Shown in pieces: positions 1 to 5,428 of a DNA stretch of 5,428 bases. The stretch covers positions 1-5,428 of the forward strand of contig PWIY01000325.1 in the NCBI GenBank assembly GCA_003560215.1, written 5' to 3'. The notes under the pieces were generated by a model. The model was not told where the DNA came from. It did not search any database and was given only the letters and a program-made list of their open reading frames with translations. The position numbers and the translations under genes are program-made. Numbering within the stretch: position 1 is the stretch's first letter; each line of letters begins with the position of its first letter. This DNA is from Bacteroidales bacterium (GTDB taxonomy: Bacteria > Bacteroidota > Bacteroidia > Bacteroidales > UBA7960).

Positions 1-348
1 CTCCCATTTTCCATGGGCACCCAAAAGGTGTATGTGCTGGTCAGACTGGTGCCGGAGGAGTTGGGGAAGTACCTCATAATCATGATTTCCTCCCACGGCA
101 AAAACTTCAATCCCTTCCCTGCCAAGGGTCTCAAACCCCTTTTGCAATATTCCAGTGGCTTCGTAATAACGGTTGTCCTGATCCACAATGTCACCCGCCA
201 TCAGGATGGCATCCACCGAATGGATCACCGCATACTCAACAATACGTTCCCAGCTGTAGCGGGTTGAGGCTTCGGGGGCATTCTCCGGGATGGATGCGGA
301 TTTTCGTCCAAGGTGAAGATCTGAAGTTGCCAGCAGCTTGATCGCCAT
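1..348 (-). CDS. Metallophosphoesterase, SbcD/Mre11-like DNA repair nuclease (N-terminal part, cut by window edge)
   Basis: The first 116 codons of a calcineurin-like phosphoesterase are present; the frame is open to position 1, so the gene continues outside the window. The two-metal site motifs appear in order: D-L-H with Asp10 and His12 right after the first beta strand (LLATSDLHLG), G-D at Gly52-Asp53 (LMAGDIVD), and G-N-H-D at residues 87-90. The early TSDLHLG and the roughly 40-residue spacing to GD match the SbcD/Mre11/YhaO nuclease subunits (COG0420), which cut DNA with Mn2+ and usually pair with an SMC-like ATPase (SbcC, YhaN). Any such partner would lie beyond the left edge. The start is the ATG at 346-348, only a few residues before the first strand, as is usual for the family. 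No Shine-Dalgarno sequence is visible. It lies 69 bases downstream of the serpin on the same strand and may be co-transcribed. The superfamily is certain; the DNA-nuclease assignment is likely but rests on the N-terminus only. Confidence 0.88.
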   Translation of the reverse strand, partial: MAIKLLATSDLHLGRKSASIPENAPEASTRYSWERIVEYAVIHSVDAILMAGDIVDQDNRYYEATGILQKGFETLGREGIEVFAVGGNHDYEVLPQLLRHQSDQHIHLLGAHGKWE

Positions 349-417
349 ATCAGTGTTTACTTAAATTTAGGGCAGGTTAATGTCAGATTGCTCCGGGGGT
401 TTCCGGCACGAAAAAGG

Positions 418-1665
418 TCAATCAGCCCCCGGATCCATTACGCGTCCTGCAAAAAGTATGCTCTGATGTTCATTGTCTTTAATAAAGAAGAGAAAAGGCC
501 TGTTGGCGTTGAAGATGGTATATGCGTCCTGTTCAAGCGCTGATTTTCGTATGGCCACCACGGCCGTGGCTGCCGCCGCTTCCGTTCCTTTTTCCGCCAC
601 TTCTATCATGGCCTGATGAATCACTTTGTCAATCTTCAGGTCCCTTTGCCCGGTCATCCCGGAAAAGTCTGCATGGTCGGCAAATGCATCTGTCATTCCC
701 ATGGAAGTAAGTGTTTCTTCCAGGTCAACTTTGGATTCTGCATCAAACCTGGGAAGGTGCAACTCAACTGCGGATGGGGAGACTCGCCTGGTCAGCCTGA
801 AAAAACAAAGTGCATCAAGTGACTCTTCCACCCGGGCCAGGTCGGTATGCTCTGCAGGCAGTATCACCATCATGGAAAAATCCCCACCTGCGTACGGCAA
901 TTCAAGCACCTGCATGTTTTCATCCCCAAAGTAAGGGAAGGTATCCCTTTTGCTCATAAAGTAGGCCTGTGATTGCTCCCGGGGCGAAACGTAAAAGGAG
1001 TCTTCCCGGGTAAGTTCAGCTTCAAACTCCTCCAGCCATGGTCCGAAAAAATGAATGGCATTGACAAGCACAAGGCGGGTATCTGCCGTAAGCACTCCTC
1101 TTGAGATTAAATTGTCGATGTTTTCTGCGGTCTGTTCATAAACCCAATCATTGATATTTTGCCTGATCCTTTCCCGGTCAGCCATGAAGTCTGCCCGAAA
1201 AGTTTGCGAATTGTAGGCAGATTCAATCAGCTCAAAAAAGGAATCCAGGAAATGATAGTCTTCCTGTGCCCACAAACTGTTGGCAATATTGAGTGCAATG
1301 GTATCTCCGGCCATCTGATCCAGCTCAGCGATATATTCGCCGTACTGCTGATGGAATCCGGAGTTCTCATTCCTGAAGTGCATAACACGGGCCATTTGCT
1401 CTTTGGTTTCTCCCCGGGCGCCGGCATATGTCATGGCCATGGCGGCGGAAATGCTGAAAGGAGAGATCACGAAGTTTTCATCGCCCGGTGGAAGGATCTG
1501 CAGCAGGTCAAAAGCAAACTGATTGTTGCTTGCGGGAAACGGCATGGAGGCCATGGCCATTTCGCGCTGCCTTTCTTCCGTGGTTGATTGCCGGACATGC
1601 CGGCTGCAGCTAACGCACATCATCATTAGCATCAAAATAAAAATAACTTGTTTTTGTCCTGGCAT
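418..1665 (-). CDS. Serpin-family serine protease inhibitor, predicted lipoprotein
   Basis: A 415-residue, full-length serpin, a suicide inhibitor that traps its target protease after cleavage of an exposed reactive loop. Residues 1-20 form a lipoprotein-type signal: a hydrophobic stretch (FILMLMMM) ending V-S-C with Cys20 as the likely lipidated residue; Cys at -3 is atypical. The serpin fold starts near residue 48. Family landmarks are FVISPFSIS (65-73, shutter), NAIHFFGPW (202-210), LPRF (304-307), the hinge EKGTEAAAAT (358-367), and the C-terminal signature around FNANRPFLFFI (385-395). The small-residue hinge is the form found in inhibitory serpins, not in substrate-like ones. Counting 17 residues from Glu358, as in alpha-1-antitrypsin, puts P1 at Lys374 and P1' at Ser375, with Arg373 at P2; this predicts trypsin-like targets. 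The Bacteroidota serpin miropin of Tannerella forsythia is also a lipoprotein with a P1 lysine. The start ATG (1663-1665) directly precedes the signal peptide. A -7-like element lies upstream at 1700-1707. The target protease is unknown. Confidence 0.97.
   Translation of the reverse strand: MPGQKQVIFILMLMMMCVSCSRHVRQSTTEERQREMAMASMPFPASNNQFAFDLLQILPPGDENFVISPFSISAAMAMTYAGARGETKEQMARVMHFRNENSGFHQQYGEYIAELDQMAGDTIALNIANSLWAQEDYHFLDSFFELIESAYNSQTFRADFMADRERIRQNINDWVYEQTAENIDNLISRGVLTADTRLVLVNAIHFFGPWLEEFEAELTREDSFYVSPREQSQAYFMSKRDTFPYFGDENMQVLELPYAGGDFSMMVILPAEHTDLARVEESLDALCFFRLTRRVSPSAVELHLPRFDAESKVDLEETLTSMGMTDAFADHADFSGMTGQRDLKIDKVIHQAMIEVAEKGTEAAAATAVVAIRKSALEQDAYTIFNANRPFLFFIKDNEHQSILFAGRVMDPGAD
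541..594 (-). other. Serpin reactive-centre loop (P17 to P1')
   Basis: This segment encodes residues 358-375. It begins with the hinge E-K-G-T-E-A-A-A-A-T and ends A-I-R-K-S, lining up without a gap with the alpha-1-antitrypsin loop (E-K-G-T-E ... A-I-P-M-S). The P1 lysine codon is 544-546 and the P1' serine codon is 541-543. A one-residue shift, giving Arg373 at P1, would also predict cleavage by trypsin-like enzymes. Confidence 0.8.
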
Positions 1666-1699
1666 GCCTGTGAAAAATAGGGTTACATCGGTATTGTTA

Positions 1700-1707
1700 C
1701 AAACTTA
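1700..1707 (-). promoter_or_regulatory. Candidate -7 element for the serpin
   Basis: Read on the minus strand this is TAAGTTTG, an exact match to the Bacteroidota TAnnTTTG -7 consensus. It ends 34 bases before the serpin ATG, giving a short leader. A second exact match, TAATTTTG, lies at 1720-1727. Neither has a good TTG element at the usual 17-23 base spacing upstream, so the call rests on the -7 match and position alone. Confidence 0.35.
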
Positions 1708-1735
1708 CAATTAATTTGCCAAAATTAACCGGAGC

Positions 1736-1770
1736 TTTTGGTGGCACTTGCTGCCATTTTTCTATTTTTG
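1736..1770 (+). promoter_or_regulatory. Candidate trxB promoter (Bacteroidota -33/-7 type)
   Basis: TTTTG at 1736-1740 and TATTTTTG at 1763-1770 match the TTG and TAnnTTTG elements recognised by the primary sigma factor of Bacteroidota. The 22-base spacer is at the long end of the accepted range. Transcription would begin near 1776-1778, about 40 bases before the trxB ATG. The spacer contains a small inverted repeat (1742-1756). Confidence 0.5.
1742..1756. promoter_or_regulatory. Inverted repeat TGGCA-N5-TGCCA in the promoter spacer
   Basis: A perfect 5+5 base dyad with a 5-base centre lies between the two candidate promoter elements of trxB. That position would suit an operator. A run of T follows on the plus strand, so it also resembles a weak terminator hairpin, but no plus-strand gene ends upstream. 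The dyad is short and could occur by chance. Confidence 0.25.
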
Positions 1771-1818
1771 TTCTGAAGAAGACAGAGGTTATTCACAAAT
1801 AATAAATCATTGTTGACA

Positions 1819-2757
1819 ATGGAAGATCAAGCGGAAAAAATCAAATGCCTGATTCTGGGAAGCGGCCCGGCCGGTTATACGGCAGCCATCTACGCAGCAA
1901 GGGCGGATCTGCAACCAGTTTTATATCAAGGGCTTCAGCCTGGCGGGCAGCTGACCATTACCACAGATGTTGAAAATTATCCGGGTTACCCGGAAGGGGT
2001 AAAAGGCCCCGATATGATGATGGACTTTCAGAAGCAGGCCGAAAGATTCGGTTCTGATGTCCGCTTCGGGATGGCTACTGCGGCTGATCTTTCCAAAAGA
2101 CCTTTCAGGGTCGTTATTGATGAGAAGAAAGAATTGTTGGCTGAAACGCTGATTATTGCAACCGGTGCCTCTGCAAGATGGCTGGGGCTGGAGTCCGAGC
2201 AGAAATTCAACGGGCACGGTGTTTCGGCCTGTGCCACCTGTGATGGGTTCTTTTACCGGGGATTGAATGTGGCCGTTGTGGGTGGTGGAGATACTGCCTG
2301 TGAGGAAGCTTCATATCTGTCCAAGCTGTGCAAGAAAGTGTATCTGATTCACCGGCGGGATGAACTCAGGGCCTCAAAGGCCATGCAGCACAGGGTGATG
2401 AAAGCCCCGAACATTGAAATAATCTGGGATCATGTGCCGAAAGAGATTTTGGGAGACCAGACCGTGAACGGAGTTCTGCTTGAAAATGTCAAAAGCGGTG
2501 AGACGAAACGACTCGATGTGGAAGGTTTTTTTGTGGCCATCGGACACAAACCCAATAGCGGTGTATTTGAAGGGCAGCTGGACATGGACGGTAACGGATA
2601 CCTGAAAACCAGTCCGGACTCCACGCGTACCAATATTCCCGGGGTATTTGCCGCAGGCGATGTGCAGGATCATGTATACCGTCAGGCGGTAACTGCTGCC
2701 GGAACAGGCTGTATGGCAGCCATTGAGGCAGAACGATTCCTGGCAGATCAGGAATAA
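1819..2757 (+). CDS. trxB: Thioredoxin-disulfide reductase
   Basis: A 312-residue low-molecular-weight thioredoxin reductase, the usual length for bacterial TrxB. This cytoplasmic FAD enzyme passes electrons from NADPH to thioredoxin. In order it shows the FAD-binding GSGPAG (14-19), QPGGQL (40-45), ATGA (114-117), the redox-active pair C-A-T-C at Cys138 and Cys141, the NADPH-binding GGGDTA (155-160), H-R-R (178-180) for the NADPH 2'-phosphate, and the C-terminal FAD motif AAGDV (278-282). All catalytic residues are present and there is no fused thioredoxin domain. The ATG at 1819 was chosen over in-frame TTG codons at 1810 and 1813 because it places the first strand (KCLILGSGPAG) at the normal distance from the N-terminus. 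There is no Shine-Dalgarno sequence. It is divergent from the serpin and followed after 53 bases by a sensor kinase on the same strand. No thioredoxin gene is in the window. Confidence 0.97.
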   Translation: MEDQAEKIKCLILGSGPAGYTAAIYAARADLQPVLYQGLQPGGQLTITTDVENYPGYPEGVKGPDMMMDFQKQAERFGSDVRFGMATAADLSKRPFRVVIDEKKELLAETLIIATGASARWLGLESEQKFNGHGVSACATCDGFFYRGLNVAVVGGGDTACEEASYLSKLCKKVYLIHRRDELRASKAMQHRVMKAPNIEIIWDHVPKEILGDQTVNGVLLENVKSGETKRLDVEGFFVAIGHKPNSGVFEGQLDMDGNGYLKTSPDSTRTNIPGVFAAGDVQDHVYRQAVTAAGTGCMAAIEAERFLADQE

Positions 2758-2810
2758 CACCTGTCATACGGGCCGGTCGTGCGACCCCTTGATCAATATA
2801 GCACAGGGCA
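2758..2810 (+). other. trxB-kinase spacer with small inverted repeats
   Basis: The 53-base gap holds a compact dyad, GGTCGTGCGACC (2775-2786), with no T run after it, so it is not a convincing terminator. TGTCAT at 2762-2767 is complementary to ATGACA at 2811-2816, which contains the kinase start codon. CCTGT (2760-2764) could instead pair with ACAGG (2803-2807). No TAnnTTTG element was found here, which favours read-through from trxB. Confidence 0.3.
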
Positions 2811-4685
2811 ATGACATTGTATGCTTTTTTTTCTTTTGTGGCATTGCTGCTTTATCTTCAGGCGGCTGTGTACGTATGGAAAGCAATGCCATCTGATCAG
2901 CTGCACAGATCTTTTGTGCTTCTTTCCTTTTCGCTGGCATGGATGAGTCTCTGTTATCTTCTTTTCAGTTTTTTCGATCAGTCGGGGGCTGTTTACCTGC
3001 TTGATCGCCTGGCTGTTGTTGCCCGCTATCTGTTTCCCCTGCTTTTGGTCCGGTTTTTCATGCATTTCACCCACCAAAAGTCTTTGCGGTGGAAGAGATT
3101 TGTGGTTTTTGGCATGCTTCCGCTGGCGGCAGGCCTTATTCTGAGTTACATGCTGGGGGCATCTTCCTATAAACATTTTTACCGGGGTGTCGATAGTCTG
3201 TGGTATTTTAACCCGGCAGGATATGCCTGGTGGTTTCATGTTTCTGCATTTTATTTCGCAGGCAGTGCCTTTGTCTGTTTGTGGTTATTGTATTCCACCG
3301 GAAAAGACTCACGGCCTTCTTTTTCCAACAAGGAAAAGCTTCAGCGGTTGGTCATGGGGGTGTCTTTAATGCTTTTGATGGGTACGGCCATGATCACTGA
3401 GTTAACTCCGTTGCTGGCCTGGGGGGCCTTTGTTCCTGAAATCGGTCACCTTACCACGCTTCCCCTGATGGCAGGTTTGTTCTTTCCCCTTACCCTGCTG
3501 AATCCGCGACGTTTTTTCCGTGATGAACTCGCCGATCAGTTCATCCGCAGAATCCGCCAGTTCGTTTTTTACCTTGATCGTACCGGGCACATATATGCCA
3601 TAAACCGGTTTGCCCAGGATACACTTCAGTATCCCCGTCATGAGGTTTTGTACAAAAATGCGGAGGATTTGTTTTATCGGCCTCCCATTGTCAGAAAACA
3701 ACTGGAAAGGGCAAGGGCCAATCTTGACACCAAAGTGGTTGTCTCTTCCCTTATTTCATCTGACGGAAGTCTGATCCCTGTTAAAGTTTCCATTGTGAAG
3801 GTTCATGATACTTTCCGCAATATCGTCGGATTTGTTTTGCTGGGGGTTGACGACAGACAAAAATTTGAATTGCACAAGGAAGTCAGAAAGCGCAACCGTG
3901 TCAGGGCAACCCTGGATAAACTGCGAGCAGATCTGGAGAACCGCGTGGAAATGAGGCGGAGTGAACTGGTTGAGGCCAACAAGAAACTGGATGATGAGAT
4001 TTTGCGGCGGGAAACGATTGAACAGCAGCTTCGAAGGGAACTTGCGGTAAAGGGTGAGATGCTTCGGGAGATTCACCACAGGGTAAAGAACAATGTTCAG
4101 ATGATTGTATCATTGGCAAATATGGCTTATGGCCATAGCAGGATCCCCGATGCTGAGCATGAAACGTTTGGAAAAATTGTCAAGCGGATCCTGGAGATAT
4201 CCCAGATACACGAAAACCTTTACGATTCTCCTTATATCGGAAAAATTAAATTCGGACAGTTTATTCGTACCGCAGCAAGTGAGTTGAAAGGCAGGCTGAT
4301 CAGGCGTGAAGATGTGTATTTCAGGGTCAGGCACGGTGAGGAGGAGATTTCGATAGACATGGCCATTCCTTGCGGAATAATCGTTTATGAATTGATGACC
4401 AATGCACTGACCCATGCTTTTCCGGAAGGGTCAACCGGTCAGCTGCCGGTTTTTGCTTATTCTTTTATCAATGTTGAATTTTATAAAGAGGAGGAAGTGT
4501 TTCATCTGGTCGTTTGGGACAATGGCGATGGGCTGTCACTGGAAGAGAATATGCCGTCCGAAACAGGAATCGGACTGAACCTGGTTCATACGCTGGTTCG
4601 TGATTACTTAAATGGTAGTATTTCATATTCAAATCATAAAGGCAGCAGGATCATTGTCCGTTTTACCGAGAAACAATCATTATAA
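2811..4685 (+). CDS. Membrane sensor histidine kinase: seven-helix region, PAS, HisKA_2, HATPase
   Basis: A 624-residue sensor kinase. Residues 1-230 contain about seven hydrophobic helices (near 4-23, 33-55, 67-86, 97-115, 141-161, 178-202, 214-230) with short loops and no large extracytoplasmic domain, resembling the 7TM sensor region of histidine kinases (HisKA_7TM type). Residues about 245-350 read as a PAS domain (QFVFYLDRTGHIYAINRFA ... GFVLLGVDD). A charged, probably coiled-coil linker follows (350-415). The dimerisation helix carries EIHHRVKNNVQ (420-430), the HisKA_2 signature, with His423 (codon 4077-4079) the likely phosphoacceptor. The ATPase domain has the N box YELMTNA (526-532), DNGDG (570-574) and GIGL (586-589). 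All catalytic motifs are intact. The signal could be a membrane-associated or small hydrophobic ligand, or something bound by PAS; neither is shown. No receiver domain is fused and no response regulator is in the window. It follows trxB by 53 bases and precedes a paralogue by 11. Confidence 0.93.
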   Translation: MTLYAFFSFVALLLYLQAAVYVWKAMPSDQLHRSFVLLSFSLAWMSLCYLLFSFFDQSGAVYLLDRLAVVARYLFPLLLVRFFMHFTHQKSLRWKRFVVFGMLPLAAGLILSYMLGASSYKHFYRGVDSLWYFNPAGYAWWFHVSAFYFAGSAFVCLWLLYSTGKDSRPSFSNKEKLQRLVMGVSLMLLMGTAMITELTPLLAWGAFVPEIGHLTTLPLMAGLFFPLTLLNPRRFFRDELADQFIRRIRQFVFYLDRTGHIYAINRFAQDTLQYPRHEVLYKNAEDLFYRPPIVRKQLERARANLDTKVVVSSLISSDGSLIPVKVSIVKVHDTFRNIVGFVLLGVDDRQKFELHKEVRKRNRVRATLDKLRADLENRVEMRRSELVEANKKLDDEILRRETIEQQLRRELAVKGEMLREIHHRVKNNVQMIVSLANMAYGHSRIPDAEHETFGKIVKRILEISQIHENLYDSPYIGKIKFGQFIRTAASELKGRLIRREDVYFRVRHGEEEISIDMAIPCGIIVYELMTNALTHAFPEGSTGQLPVFAYSFINVEFYKEEEVFHLVVWDNGDGLSLEENMPSETGIGLNLVHTLVRDYLNGSISYSNHKGSRIIVRFTEKQSL

Positions 4686-4696
4686 CACAGTCAGTT

Positions 4697-5428
4697 ATGC
4701 AGTGGGTTTTGTTTTTTTCTTTGCTGGTTGCCCTGTTGTACTTTCAGGCAGGGCTCTACCTGTTGTGGAAAAACCCTGAAGTTAGATTTAACCGGTGGTA
4801 TTTCGGCCTGACTGCTTATTTTGGTTTCTGGTCGTTGTCGTTGTCAACCACCTATTTAGAAGTGTTTGAAAATCAAATTGCGGGTTGGGAGCTGATTGTG
4901 CTCATGGGCTTGTCTCTTTTGCCCTACATGTTGGTTGGCTTTTTCGCATTGCTGATTCCCATCCCTGATAAAAACCAGCGCTTATGGAATCGCTGGTTGC
5001 TGGTTTCCGGCCTTGTACTTCTATTTGTGTTCCTTCTGGAGTTTGTTTTCCTGCTCAGAACCAGCGGAGGGGAGAAGCATTTGCTTTTTGAACTGGCGAC
5101 CTATGCTTTATTCCTGATGCTGATTGTAGCAGCCGGAAGACTTTTTATCATGCTTTCACGCTGGCATCGAAGTTTGCAACGAACCGGTGAGCGTAAACAG
5201 TACCAGCTCGCTTTTTACACATTGCTTTTGGCTATTATTTGCATGCTTTGGTTTGACTATCTGTTCCCTGCAATCGCTGAAACTGCTCACCTGAAATTGC
5301 CCCATATGTATTTTTTCCCGCTTTGTCTGGGGCTGGCAATCGGATACCTGAAGTATCATTTGTATTCTCCGCTTCCTTCAGAAAGTGCCAGGAGACTGCT
5401 GGAGGAATTGCAGCAGTTTGTTTTTTTC
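4697..5428 (+). CDS. Paralogous seven-helix membrane protein, probably a second sensor histidine kinase (cut by window edge)
   Basis: 244 codons from an ATG, open to the last base of the window. About seven hydrophobic helices are visible (near 4-24, 33-54, 65-90, 99-120, 129-152, 168-190, 203-220). The N-terminus aligns with the preceding kinase nearly without gaps: LLYFQAGLYLLWK (13-25) against LLYLQAAVYVWK (13-24), and an Arg at 33 before helix 2 in both. Helix 7 shares the pattern H-L...P...FFPL. The last residues, ELQQFVFF, match the RIRQFVFYLD that opens the PAS domain of the first kinase, so a PAS domain and kinase core are expected beyond the edge but are not seen. The gap from the previous stop is 11 bases with no promoter or terminator, so the two are almost certainly co-transcribed. 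There is no Shine-Dalgarno sequence. What is certain is a membrane paralogue; the kinase call is inference. Confidence 0.8.
   Translation, partial: MQWVLFFSLLVALLYFQAGLYLLWKNPEVRFNRWYFGLTAYFGFWSLSLSTTYLEVFENQIAGWELIVLMGLSLLPYMLVGFFALLIPIPDKNQRLWNRWLLVSGLVLLFVFLLEFVFLLRTSGGEKHLLFELATYALFLMLIVAAGRLFIMLSRWHRSLQRTGERKQYQLAFYTLLLAIICMLWFDYLFPAIAETAHLKLPHMYFFPLCLGLAIGYLKYHLYSPLPSESARRLLEELQQFVFF

Noticed and set aside
13..267. 84-codon plus-strand open frame at the left edge
   Set aside because: It is antisense to the metallophosphoesterase, whose minus-strand frame carries all the expected metal-site motifs.
362..369. TAAATTTA as a -7 element for the metallophosphoesterase gene
   Set aside because: It misses the final G of TAnnTTTG, is palindromic AT-rich sequence, and lies only about 13 bases from the ATG.
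380..415. Possible terminator hairpin after the serpin (CCGG...CCGG on the minus strand)
   Set aside because: The stem is only four base pairs and no T run follows it on the minus strand, so termination before the nuclease gene is not supported.
1428..1563. Repeated ATGGCCAT-like palindromes in the serpin gene
   Set aside because: They encode Met-Ala-rich stretches (AAMAMTYAG and EMAMASM) and are explained by the protein sequence.
1159..1587. 142-codon plus-strand open frame opposite the serpin
   Set aside because: It lies entirely antisense to a well-supported serpin, its translation shows no recognisable motif, and no promoter or start signal supports it.
1810..1818. TTG codons at 1810 and 1813 as the trxB start
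   Set aside because: The ATG at 1819 is a stronger start and gives the normal N-terminal length for TrxB; no ribosome binding site favours the TTG codons.
2793..3239. 148-codon minus-strand open frame at the start of the kinase
   Set aside because: The Lys/Gln-rich translation is what antisense reading of a T-rich membrane-helix gene produces; the plus-strand frame is clearly the real one.

Overview
The window looks like a chromosomal stretch from a member of the Bacteroidota. Three things point there: TAnnTTTG-type -7 elements upstream of genes, start codons with little or no Shine-Dalgarno sequence, and a short lipoprotein-type signal on the serpin. The base composition is moderate. I cannot name a genus. 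I see no insertion sequence, phage gene, CRISPR array, tRNA or rRNA.

Layout. The left third is read on the minus strand. It holds a complete serpin-family protease inhibitor with a lipoprotein signal (418-1665). After a 69-base gap comes the first 116 codons of a calcineurin-like metallophosphoesterase of the SbcD/Mre11 DNA-repair nuclease type (1-348), which runs off the window. A 153-base divergent intergenic region (1666-1818) carries promoter-like elements for both directions and a small dyad. The right two thirds are read on the plus strand: thioredoxin reductase trxB (1819-2757), then a seven-helix, PAS-containing sensor histidine kinase of the HisKA_2 type (2811-4685), then, 11 bases later, the start of a second membrane protein (4697 to the window end). 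That last protein is clearly a paralogue of the kinase's membrane region and is very likely a second sensor kinase cut by the window edge.

How the genes fit together. The spacings (53 and 11 bases, same strand) would allow trxB and the two kinases to share a transcript, but only the two kinases look like a functional pair, a tandem duplication of one sensor architecture. No response regulator lies in the window. The serpin and the nuclease probably share a transcript without an obvious shared role. Most of the window is recognisable housekeeping and signalling content. The parts most worth a second look are the bacterial serpin, whose reactive loop is intact and predicts a Lys-Ser scissile bond, and the tandem seven-helix kinases.
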